Assembly: GCA_033439685.1 (NCBI GenBank)
Contig: JAUEDM010000003.1
Location: 1,766,001-1,830,000, forward strand
DNA length: 64,000 bases
Reading direction: 5' to 3'
Source: Apodospora peruviana
Taxonomy: Eukaryota; Ascomycota; Sordariomycetes; Sordariales; Lasiosphaeriaceae
Shown here: positions 45,601 to 56,108 of the stretch, piece after piece
Numbering within the stretch: position 1 is the first letter of the stretch
Layout of the letters: each line of letters starts with the position of its first letter
Translations under genes and position numbers: made by a program
Notes under the pieces: model-generated
The model's database searches: none
Seen by the model: the letters and a program-made list of their open reading frames with translations, nothing else
What the model was told of the DNA's origin: nothing

Positions 45601-46383
45601 AGAACGCGACATACCAAAGCATTGAGAGACAATACGAAGCTCTGGGAAAGCGCCTTAGGGAGCAAGAGAAAAAGACCGGCATGTCGGACGAGCAGGTCCA
45701 CGACTATGTTGTCGAGTCCAAAAAGGCGTACGACAAGGTTGTCTCGGATCTGGAATCGATCAAGGAGGTGAACGCTGGTCTCAGGGCCACTCTGAACCTG
45801 CGTCTTGAGAAGTGGAGAAAGTTCCAGAGGTACATCTCGTCGCAGTCGAGAGCCAACTTTATCTACCTCCTGAGCGAGCGTGGTTTCCGTGGCAAGCTTC
45901 TGCTTGATCATGAGCGCAAGGCTTTGGACCTCCAGGTCGAGCCGGATAAGACTGAGAAGCGTGCCGCTGGTAGAAATACCAAGACTCTGTCAGGTGGCGA
46001 GAAGTCGTTCTCATCGATCTGCCTGCTCCTTTCCATCTGGGAAGCCATGGGCTCACCCCTGAGGTGCTTGGATGAGTTTGATGTCTTTATGGACAACGTC
46101 AATCGTGCGATTAGCACGAATATGCTCGTAAGAAAGACTCTACCTGACATTATCTTGCCCATTTACTCACTCGTCATCCACAGATAACCGCAGCGCGTCG
46201 CTCTGTTAACCGTCAATACATCTTTATCACTCCCAATGCGATTGAGGGTCGAAACACACTCGACAGGGATGTCAAGATTATTAGGTACGTCTAGTTCAAC
46301 TCGTCAGAGGCATCTAGGACGACAACTAACACCACGTTTCTAGACTCACGGATCCCCGCCAGCGACTTTTGGTGGATCATTAA
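42649..46383 (+). CDS. SMC6: Structural maintenance of chromosomes protein 6 (Smc5/6 complex)
   Basis: Smc6 pairs with Smc5 in the complex that resolves recombination intermediates and supports rDNA and replication-fork stability. Exons are 42649-42786, 42852-46127, 46184-46284 and 46344-46383, 1184 residues. The last two introns (56 and 59 bp) rejoin NMLITAARRSVNRQYIFITP and KIIRLTDPRQRLLVDH. The N-terminal 80 residues are charged. IESITCVNFMCHE and the Walker A GENGSGKS (169-176) form the N-terminal head. Two long coiled coils flank a hinge at about 555-720. The signature LSGGEK is at about 1092 and Walker B CLDEFD at about 1118. All ATPase motifs are intact. The start at 42649 (MPGRTIND) is in frame with the basic RKRSR patch. 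Confidence 0.96.
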
Positions 46384-46761
46384 TTCTTATTATTCTTATT
46401 GTGTTCTCTTTGATATCTTGGAGTCGGCCCGACAGGTGGATTATTTTATCATTATGGGAACTGGGACGCCATCGGCATGGTCTGGTCACGGAGTAAGAGA
46501 TTATCGATTTCATTGCTGTTCGCAACTTGGTGGGAAGATAGGCGCTGTTTGCCTTTGCTGGTATCTTTAGACACTTGGGCCCACGGGGCTTTTGGTCCAC
46601 CGCTTTTAGAGGTGGTCTGCTGCTGTATTGTTAACAGTCTAACTATCTATTACCTTTCGTACACGTAAGTCTCGTACAATTCTTGTTACATTATACACAT
46701 GTCTTGTAAAGTACAACCACCAACGGTTACTATCTTTGAACAACCCGACGTCATAAAGATG
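46384..46761. other. Intergenic, convergent SMC6 / COQ9 3' region
   Basis: This is a 378-bp convergent spacer. Nothing was recognised. Confidence 0.5.
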
Positions 46762-47368
46762 TTATATCCGCACACCTTTACTCCGGAGCACATTTAGCCC
46801 GGCGCTAGCGGTGAAGCCCACCCACTCCCGAATCGACTGCGTCACGTTGCCGACCTCGCTGGCTTCCCCAAGGCGCCGCCGCAAGAACTCCCGCGTGTCC
46901 CTAAACCCGGACGAGTGGTCGTTGGTCATGAACAGTTCGGCGGCTACGTACGTGGCCGACAGCGACGCCCGCTTGGTGTACCACGACGGATCGACGGCGA
47001 CATCGCCGGCGAGAAACCAGATCTCGTCGGCTAGCTTGGCGAGCTCCTCGACGGAGGCGGGGACGTAGGTGGGTTGTGCCATGATGGCGAGAGCCTGTTT
47101 TTGTAATCTTTCATTAGGAACCGTCCTTGCCTTTTTGAATGTCTATCCAAGGTCCGGAGCAAGAACAACTCCCCCCCCAAAAAAAAAATTAATTTTTTTT
47201 TAAATAAATAAATAAAAATAAAGAAATTAATAAAAAATAATAAAAAATTAAAAGAAATAATCAATTTACCTCCTGCCACCGACTAATCACTTGAGCATTT
47301 CCCAATAACCGCTCCCACGTCAAGGCCTCCACCATCGCGGACACGGACGTCGAAGTGGTTTGGTTTGT

Positions 47369-47405
<37 letters not shown>

Positions 47406-47884
47406 AACAGGGCCGCCTTGCGCCCCGCGAGCGCCTCCCTCTGTTGAACCAAGTGCCAGCGGATCAAGCTGAAGGCGCCTTCTGGTAACAGGTTGGCGCT
47501 GATGTCGAGATAGCCGGACTCCCGGGCGCCAATGGCTAGCGAGTCGGCCGAGAAGCCATGCTGGGGCACCTGCTTGTACGCGGCGGCGAGGATGGCTGCC
47601 TCGGTCTCGCTGAATGGGCCAGGCGGCGGGGGGTGGTCGGTGGAGTGGTATGTGCGTCGGGAGGTGGTTGTGCCTGGTCGGCGGAGCTGTTGCTGTAGTA
47701 GTAGTAGTAGTAGTTGTTGTTGTTGTGGTCGTCGCGGCGCCGCGGCCGGCGCCGGCACGGATAGCGAGGAGAGATATCGGCAAGAGGCGGCGGCGGCGGC
47801 CGTTGTTGTTAATGGAAGTCGTGCCGACGCGGGCCGGGCTGCTGCCGCGACTGCAGCTGCAGTACGGGAAAGGATTGGACGCAT
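46762..47884 (-). CDS. COQ9: Ubiquinone biosynthesis protein Coq9
   Basis: Coq9 is a mitochondrial lipid-binding protein that presents coenzyme Q intermediates to Coq7 in the CoQ synthome. Exons are 47884-47270 and 47094-46762, 315 residues. The 175-bp intron (47269-47095, donor GTAAAT, acceptor AACAG) rejoins WQEALAIMAQPTYVP in frame. The first 80 residues are Ala/Arg/Ser-rich and suit a mitochondrial presequence; they contain Q4-L6-Q3. The conserved region holds SLAIGARESGYLDISANLLP, WERLLGNAQVISRWQEALA, DEIWFLAGDVAVDPSWYTKR and SATYVAAELFMTNDHSSGF. The hydrophobic C-terminal helix follows. A run of 12 Gln sits inside the conserved region between helices, which is unusual. Confidence 0.92.
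47369..47404 (-). repeat. (CAA)12 trinucleotide repeat encoding Gln12 in COQ9
   Basis: Twelve consecutive CAA codons on the minus strand, followed by Thr-Asn-Gln. The pure repeat is likely to vary in length between strains. Confidence 0.9.
47696..47713 (-). repeat. (CTA)6 trinucleotide repeat encoding Leu6 in the COQ9 presequence
   Basis: Six CTA codons are preceded by four CAA and followed by CAG CAA CAG. CTA is a rare leucine codon in the neighbouring genes I read, so the tract looks like a microsatellite rather than selected coding sequence. Confidence 0.85.
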
Positions 47885-50800
47885 TGTAATTATGTATGGT
47901 TTGGGATCTCGGTGTTGCCAGTTCGTCGTGGGCGTTGTCTTTCGCTTGCGGTCGCCCGATGAAGCTGCGTCTGGGAGTGGAGTCTGTCTCTATTCGGCGA
48001 TGCTTCTGCGTACCTTATCCTCGCATACTTTTTGTTGTATCGGACATGCTTAGTCAGCTCTTCCCCATCTGCTCTGTGGACCCTTCGGCTTACGGTACTT
48101 GTATGTACTTGGGTTTCCCACTTCGTTCCAGGCCTTAGTAACCTCCCAGGTACAAGCAACTGTGGACGTCAGTCTGCCAACATGGGGCATCATTGGATTA
48201 CGATAAAGTCGACAACATATTGTGTACCAACTGGGTAACACCAGTTCTAAGATAATTGCTTTCACCTGCCTCGTGTCTTGTCCTTTCACCTCTCGCGATC
48301 CACCAGTTGCTCATCGTTATAGAAGAGGGAACTACTGAGCCCCCGATGCACTCTGCCGCCCACAGTTTAGCTGCTGGCTGCTTATGGTAAGTCCAAGGTT
48401 TCCAAGGACTCGAGGTTCGAACGGCTGGGGACCGCGGCGGGCGGGCAAGACGGGTCGAAAGCGCTAGGTAATGCCGGCTGCTCCCCAACGGTAGTGTATG
48501 TTCTGTGCGTATGAAAGTCAAGATAGGGTCGTACGCTAAGAAGTGTGTGCAGACGGGGACAATTCCGTGCTGCGGAAGACGTGACATCGCTGCCGTGGGA
48601 TCTCCGCTCTGACAACCCGGCGCCAATAGCAGCTTTCAGAGGCATCTTTTCAGGCATCTGATGGGACTGCGTGCAGCTAAAAAGATGCAGCAAGGAAGCT
48701 AATACAAGGACACAAATGGGCCATGTTGGAATTTCTAAAGCTACAATTTCCTTTCTCCTTACGAGAGTTCGAACAGTGAATAGGCAAACGGTCCGGTCAA
48801 AGAGAGCAGTCCCGGGTTGTGAAGGATAGTAGGTCGGTTGAGATAAGTCGCAAGGCTTGTTGGTTGAACTAAATGCCCTGATTATCTAGAGACCTGGTTA
48901 CTGTGAGCCAGTCCCAATCGTCGTCCAAGGGAAGAAGGCATCGGACGTACTGGGATGGATGCAGAGAGTATCCGGCAGACGAGAAAAAGCTCTTTGTGAA
49001 GAGTCTGTACCAGCTTTTCGGTGCTTTCTGAGAACCAGTGGGACGGCAATCCCATTTTGTCTTGTTGCATGTAATAACTGACCCATATAACATGTATGCC
49101 AGCCGAGCACGTCGGCAGCTTATTTCTGTTGCTGTGGGGCATTATCTACTTTCGGAGTGTATTTCACGATGTGTCACGGTGTCCGAAGATGAAAATAGGG
49201 GTCGGTAAGGGACAAACAAGTATTCCGTAAATGATTGGCTTATAGTGTGAGAGACACGGAGGTATTGGCGGCCTCCTAGGAACCCTCTCCTGCTATCATC
49301 CGGCAAGGCAATGCTGGAGGACGATGCGTCTGCCGTATTCGGCCTCCTCTCCGCTCGGGTGCAGAGACCAACCCTAGTCCCGCTTCCCTTCTCGATTCCG
49401 TTGGCCGTTGCCGTTGCCGAACTCCCCGCGGGTCCAGACTCTTCTCGGACGGCGCAACCTCGAGAGACCGTTTGGCTGCCGTATTTCCTCCTCTGGCCGT
49501 TGTTTCCCCGCCATGGCGTCTTTTGCAGACCTATCGAGGGCTCACCTATATTAACTGATTCTAACCTTGCATTGACCGGCCTCATACGGACTGTGGTTGG
49601 TCCAACAACGATCTTCCCGCTGGCCGAGCGTAGCGTGCGTTGAGGACGTAGATACGGGACACCTCTTCCACCCCCTTTCCACTGCTCATAGTATCGTATC
49701 TTTAATGGATGCGACCAGCAACAGTATCGTGCGGCCGAAGATGTCGAGCGAAGTGACTGCCTGCCAACGAATTCGGTCAATGGCGAGATTGTGCTGGATG
49801 TATTTCGCATGTGCGCCCGTAGTATCGGGAGATTTGGCCTAACACCATAACCAGAGAACCAGCGCAAGAAAGGGGATTGGATAGGTCTCTCCTCGGTGTG
49901 CTGCGATACATCTGCTGTGTTACCGTCTCAGCAATTCTCGGTCGACAGGCAACTTGGCGGTTGACCACGATGCACGCACACACGGGAGGCCATAAGCACA
50001 GCACGTAGGGCAGACCAATGCCAGTGAGTATGCCTCCCCGGCCGGGGCTCCTCGCCTTATTTGCTGACATGGGATGGTCCGCCAGGTGCGCCGGACAGCC
50101 TTCATCGGTTCCCGGTCGGTGGGGGCCTCTCGGATTCAGAAAACAGCTGGATAAAGCCGTCCCCTCTCTGGAACTGAACTTGACATCCCCCGCCCTCAAC
50201 CATCTCGACGAGGAGAATGATACTGAATTCTTGTACAGTTCGATACGCGGTTAACCATACTTAGTGTACAGGATAAGGAGGGGTGATGGAAGTCAGTCGC
50301 ACCGACTGGGAGACGGGGAAGTGTGTCCCATTGCTGACAGCCAAAATGGGGCATAACATGCTCGAAGGAAGCCTGATTTCGCCGCTCCCAGCTGGAGGAG
50401 AATAGATGGACCCCCCCAAAAAGGAAAGGGTTTCGGCGTTTAGCTTGGAGTCAAGGGTTTATGGCCACCCATAGTTGGGGTGTTCGGCAAAAGGCCTAAA
50501 TACGGTAGTATGGCGCTGGTTCCCGAACATCTCGCGAGTTCTAAATGCAGAACGGCTCCATGGAACTATATGTAGGTTCCTAACTTAATGAAATCACCAG
50601 GGTGATTAGTATGTACGTACTTGGAAGATCAAAAGCGCCTCGAGAGTCACTGAAGACATGAGCGGAGTCAAGCCCTCGAGGGACGTGAGCTGCAAACTCT
50701 CAGACACACCAGATGCCGTAGGGGTGCCTCTGTCACCTGCAGCTGCAAGTCACCCATCCATCACCTGTACATATGCTGGTATTGATAGTGATCCGAGGTT

Positions 50801-53096
50801 CCGTTCATCTTCATATCAAATACCTCACGGCAATGCTGGTGCCGACCTGACGATGAACTCGAATATCGAGATTCAATTGGTGTAAAGGAAGAATCGACTG
50901 ACTTTGATCTCGTCGCGCTCATGTAGTCCTGGTTTGCCAACAGTTGGGGTACCCTGGCACGCCCTTGGGTGCCCACGGTGCTCGCTCATTCGAGCGATCT
51001 TAGAAGAGCCGTAAATCTCGAATCATGATGGAGGTTGAGCGCTGACGTTGGAGAAGTGACGCTTGACAGTCGACCTCTGTAATCCGCACCTGTTTGGAGG
51101 TAAGGTAGGCAAGGATGGTTGCGGTATGAGATTTTAAAGATCGGGGACGGGATCGTATCGTCATTCGCCAGGAGACAATTTGAACTCCGTTAAGGTTCTC
51201 AGTGGAGCTGTGGGGTCTTCTGGACCTGCTTGGCTCCTGCCAGCTCGTCCGGGATCTGCGATAACCCTTCCGTTCCGCCCTCCGCCTGGCATGGTGACCC
51301 ACGCTTCCCCAACGGTCCGGAGCACCCCTCCACTGTCTAATTCTACGGTGATCCCCAAACCCAAACCGCCAAACTCTAACAGGAGTCGAAGGCTGTAAGG
51401 CTGCCGCGGCTACTAACGTTCAGGAACTTACCCATGTGATGGGTTCTGCATAAAAGACAGGCAAAATGTTGGGTAGCTGACACTGACTTAGGTAGCTTGA
51501 GATGGCGATCTCTGTTCAACCTCGGGGGCCCGTACCTGTTCAAGATCAATCAGACAGGTATGTCCTAATTTCACGGTACAGATATAGTATTGGTGGAGGC
51601 TACGAATGAGATTTGGAGGCAAAAGCAAGCAGGCTGACCACCCACTTACCTTATGATATCAAAGCCAGACTCTTATCGGAGTTCGGGTTCTCTGTTAAAT
51701 AGAGAGGATACTGAAGTGGCTTGAGCTGGACAGTCAATTGACGAATTAACAGAGTGAGGCCTAATATCCAACCGCTAGGATTAGGAGGGAGTTTAACACA
51801 ACGCATCATCGACGACATCTAGTAAGATCCCACATGTTGCGATTAAGTCGAGTTCCCTTGCTGAGTGAACTCGCACGAAATCCTTGGACTGAACCTACCA
51901 GGTAGTCATGCACAATTCCACCAACAGGCGCCTGGCATTTACTGTACAGGTGCAACGCTGCGCGGCCACCCGTGTTCACCGTTCACGACATAATCACCAG
52001 TACTTACCTGCACTCTGAGTTCCTATGGTTCTCCAATGCGTATTGAAGCACATTAGAATCCCCGAATAACGGCAGCGAGGCATTGAAAGCACTTGAAGTT
52101 TAGTTAACCGCTTCTCCATCTTTTCCCTGTCGCAGCGGTGGGGAGGCTGTCGGTCCGGTGATCGAAGGACCTTGGCGGGCACCACAATGAATGGCAGACT
52201 GGCCGGCGCTCAGTGGCATGTAGCCCAGCTGTCTGAAGTTCGCTAAGTTTTGTCGGACACCTCAGTCAAGTCAATTCATTGAAGTTGAACTTGAACTCGA
52301 ACTTCCAGATAAAATGCCTCTGCGGACCCACCCCCCACTTGTCCTTCAATCCCGCCTCAGGCTGCATCGATGTGAGTGCCTGGCTGCCTACCAGGTGCCC
52401 ACTGGGGGCCACTGCTCGGTCGCGAACGTCAAGGCGCCATTCGCAGCCTCCACAATTTCGCCAAGGGCCCCACAGTCAACGCCCAATCCTTGCCGTGCCT
52501 TCCACCTTTCAGCGTCACTTTCCTGACTTTCCTTGACCTGGACCTTGCACTTTGGTAGCAGCCACAGATGGTACTGACTTTTCTCCTGGCCAGAGCAGAC
52601 ACCTGCCACAACCTCCGCTGACCACTGCCAGCATCGCGCGACCGCTTCGGCTGCATTTCGTACTTCCACTTCACCTGCCGCGTCGCGCCTCAGCACCACC
52701 AGCAGCACACAGAGAGAAAAAAAAAAAGAACTTTCCGCTCGAGGCCTGCCCCATTGTTTCGGCCTTGCAGCAAGCCCACCTGTCAATCCAATCCCAATCC
52801 TCGACCACAGACAGACGCAAGTCTGCCCAACTGGAACTGGCTGGAAATTGAGAGGCTCGACGGCAATCCAACTCTTCCCAGTCTTTTTTCCGTGGTCCGT
52901 TGCGCGAAGTCGCAGTGTACCTAACCTCACCTGTTGTCCCCCAAGCAGCGCACCGCAGCGACCTCCATCCCACCCCAGTGTTTGCCGTCCTAGACGCCGA
53001 TTCCGACAACAAGCACCCAATCGTCGCGCCTCCGAAGATTTTCCTCTCATCAAGCGGCTAAGTTGTCCCAAGAAAATCTCGATTCGTGTATTGGTC
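47885..53096. other. Largest gene-free stretch, COQ9 upstream to GBP2-like leader
   Basis: These 5.2 kb contain no gene I can support. An ATG-initiated minus frame of 222 codons (49142-49810) overlaps an ATG-initiated plus frame of 110 codons (49311-49643); neither resembles a known family. The last 800 bp (about 52300-53096) are C/T-rich with an A-tract near 52725, consistent with a promoter and long leader of the RNA-binding gene. No tRNA, 5S rRNA or transposase frame was recognised. Confidence 0.5.
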
Positions 53097-56000
53097 ATGG
53101 GTAAGTCCGACAGGAGCTTTGTGTTCTCTTCTTCCCTTTGCGGCATCGAACCCTCTCTCTTGTCCCCCTCTATCCAGACCTTTCCCAGTCCCATATCCCG
53201 TGCTTCCTGTCAGTCACCAGTCACCAGAAACTTGTGGGTAGGCATCAGCCCTCTCCTCGGCCGCTTCGCGTCCAAGACATTGCCTACATGCCAGCCCTGT
53301 CTGTGATGTGAACACTGCTATCGTGAGCATACCCAATTGCCTCGATGACGTGCTACCGCGGCTTGTAACCCCAGAACCTCTCCAGCATATATCCCTATTC
53401 GATTCCTACAGCTCGCCTGCCGGTGGTACCTCTTCACGCTTTACTCGCGTCCCCCTTGGCTACCCATCCACGGAACTGCTGCACTCTACTGCAGTGCCTC
53501 TGGTTCTTTTTGCCTTGCGTTGTGTCGCTTTCCTTGCACCAGCATTGCCTGCCTCCCTCCGACGACCTACCTACATATACAAAATCAGACACCCCCTTCT
53601 GGCTGCATGTCTTCCATCCTGATCCACAAATCGGGTTCACTATTACCACCCCGCCGCACCCTTTGTGCTGCCCTCCCCTACCAACCTTGATCATTCATAT
53701 CCTTCCCCTTCCCCCTTCACTCCCTTCCTCACGGCACCTATCCGAAACTTGCCATATCTCTCGACTGTCTCTAACCTCGACTTCTTTCAAACAGCCGACT
53801 CCGGAGATACCTATCGCCCAGTAAGTATATCCCCATTCTGCTCTCACTCGTTTCAACCGGGAGAGCTCAACCTCCTCGGCCATTCCGCATTTACTTCACC
53901 GTCCTCCAGGCAAAGCACAGCGCCGTTTTGGATGTTGACGGCCCTTCAGCGATTGGTGGCAGTCACATCGTATTTTACATATCAGATCTCCCTCAGCCTG
54001 ATATATTGGGGTCTTCTTCATTCCAGTTGGGGGAGTTCTTTCGCGGCCCTTTTAACCTCGAACTGTAGGGACTCGCGATATCAAGCGATCTTCGCGGGGC
54101 TACCTTACAGATTCACTTGGGATTTTCTTTCTCAGATCCTTAGTAGGAATCAAAGTTCAAAAGTGAAATTCCCGGCTTTAAGGTTACTGACGATCCGCAG
54201 CGTGAGAGGTCGCGGTCTGCCAGACGTGGACGTTCGCGAAGCCCTAATACCCGTCGATCATTCTCGCCTCGTGATCGATCGCGGAGTCGACACCGGAGAA
54301 GAAGCCGGTCTCCCATGACTGGCCAAGGCGCACCTGCGGGAGGACCAGGATCGGGATACGGCGGAGCACCCAGATCATTCGAGGACCGTGCTGCCCATCG
54401 CGAACAAGTCATGAATAATATTCGAGAGTCGTCGCAGCAGGACCGCCGCGTCTATGTCGGCAACCTGTCCTACGACGTCAAATGGCATCACCTGAAAGAT
54501 TTTATGAGACAGGGTATGTGCTGCTGCAATCTAGAAGCTCGGGAGGAACCGTGGTTGCTAAGCCTGTGACCTCCATCTAGCTGGAGAGGTTCTCTATGCC
54601 GACGTATTGCTTCTTCCTAATGGAATGTCGAAGGTGGGCGCCTACGAGTGATTTGGCTGGTTCTTTTTTGGTTCCCTTTTTGATGGAATGTTGGATTGAC
54701 GGGTTGGACCTTGCTTGTCCGTGTGTTATAGGGATGCGGGTAAGTTGTTCCAAACCAAGTCGTACATGCAGACCAGATCGCTGACTTCCACTAGCATTGT
54801 GGAATATGCAACTAGGGATCAGGCTCAGACCGCCGTCGCGACTCTCAGCAACCAGAATCTCATGGGAAGACTTGTCTATGTTCGAGAGGCGAGTTATTAC
54901 CATCACCATCACCATGACAGATCCGAAGACCCGCTGACCTCGTAAGCAGGATCGTGAGGCCGAGCCCCGATTTGGCCCTCCTGGAGGAGCCGCCCGTGGT
55001 GGATTCGGCGGTGGAATGGGTCCCGGCGCCGGTGTTGGTCCTCATGCCCCCTACGGAGGCGGTGCCAATTTCAACCCCAGTGGCGGCATGCCTGGTGGCG
55101 GTGGTGTACGCCCACAAATCTATGTCAACAACGTTTGTTGCACCTTTTATTCCCCATTCAGAGCTAACCAGGAGAATCATGACGCTAACTTGTCTACGAC
55201 AGCTTCCTTATACCGTTGGCTGGCAGGATCTGAAGGATCTGTTTAGACAGGCTGGTAAGTGGTATTGCTGTTCCTCGAAAACTCCCCAGGATACTGATTT
55301 TTTTCAGCCCGAGTAGGCGCTGTCATCCGCGCAGATGTTCACCTTGGCCAGGATGGTCGTCCCAAGGGCTCCGGTATCGTTGTCTTCGAGAATGCCGAGG
55401 ACGCACGCAATGCCATTCAGCAATTCAACGGTTACGATTGGCAAGGACGCATGCTCGAGGTCCGCGAAGACCGCTTTGCGGGCTCAGGCATTGGCGGCGG
55501 CGGCGGATACGGCCGCGGTGGTTTCGGTGGAGGCCGTGGTGCTTTCGGTGGTGGTTACGGCGGCCGAGGTGGCTTTGGTGGTGGCCGTGGTGGCTTTGGC
55601 TACGGAGGCCGTGGAGGAGGATACCAGGCTGGTGGCCCCCCTGGTGGCGGCGGCGGAGGTGGTTTTGATACTGGTAACGCCAATGCACCGCCGAACCCTT
55701 TCACCGACTACGCCACGTCCGGAACCGAGCGATCCGAGACGATCTATGTCCGCAACGTGAGTCTTGTTTCCTCTATATTGTCATGTTTTCACATGGATTT
55801 GTAACCCGGCTAACTTTAAACAGCTTCCGTGGTCCACCAGCAACGACGACCTGGTCGAGCTTTTCACAACTATCGGTAAGGTTGAGCAGGCTGAGATCCA
55901 GTACGAGCCGAGTGGTCGCTCTCGCGGCACTGGTGTTGTCAGGTTCGATTCGGCAGATACTGCGGACACTGCCATCACAAAGTTCCAGGGCTACCAGTAC

Positions 56001-56108
56001 GGTGGTCGACCGCTTGGCTTGAGCTTTGTTAAATACATCACGCCAGGCTCTGGAGACGCCATGGACACCGATCCCCACGGCGGCTTGACTCAGGACCAGA
56101 TTATGTGA
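53097..56108 (+). CDS. GBP2: Three-RRM SR/RGG RNA-binding protein, Gbp2/Hrb1-like
   Basis: This is a shuttling mRNA-binding protein of the Gbp2/Hrb1 type, which monitors splicing and loads export factor onto mRNA. I resolve ten coding exons: 53097-53100, 53795-53820, 54201-54513, 54581-54633, 54732-54739, 54795-54888, 54950-55132, 55203-55254, 55308-55756 and 55824-56108. They sum to 488 residues with all phases consistent. Exons 1-2 give MADSGDTYRP. An RS-rich stretch (11-48) follows, then RRM1 (about 93-166, RNP2 VYVGNL), a Gly-rich linker, RRM2 (224-299), an RGG/GGYGG region (300-370) and RRM3 (389-465). Introns 1 and 2 are 694 and 380 bp. Exon 5 is 8 nt and intron 6 has a GC donor. A model starting at 54315 would lose the RS domain. 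Autoregulation by splicing is my inference. Confidence 0.88.
54732..54739 (+). other. 8-nt coding microexon (RNP1 core of RRM1)
   Basis: GGATGCGG lies between acceptor TTATAG and donor GTAAGT. Joined to AAG before and C ATT after, it restores S-K-G-C-G-I-V-E-Y, the RNP1 motif. Leaving it out shifts the frame and reaches TAG seven codons after the AAG. Reading on into the intron after AAG reaches TGA after five codons. Confidence 0.85.

Noticed and set aside
48405..48432. ggttcgaac B-box-like motif suggesting a tRNA
   Set aside because: The T-stem bases are not complementary, and no D-arm or acceptor stem is found upstream.
11951..52400. 13-bp match ctaccaggtgccc at about 11956 and about 52388
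   Set aside because: Matches of this length are expected by chance in 64 kb, and flanks do not align.
52388..53194. 268-codon minus-strand frame
   Set aside because: It overlaps the C/T-rich leader and start exon of the GBP2-like gene, has no family similarity and shows the purine-rich composition expected of a leader's antisense.
54315..54513. ATG at 54315 as the start of the GBP2-like protein
   Set aside because: The in-frame sequence directly upstream encodes a clear RS domain, and good splice sites link it to an earlier ATG at 53097.
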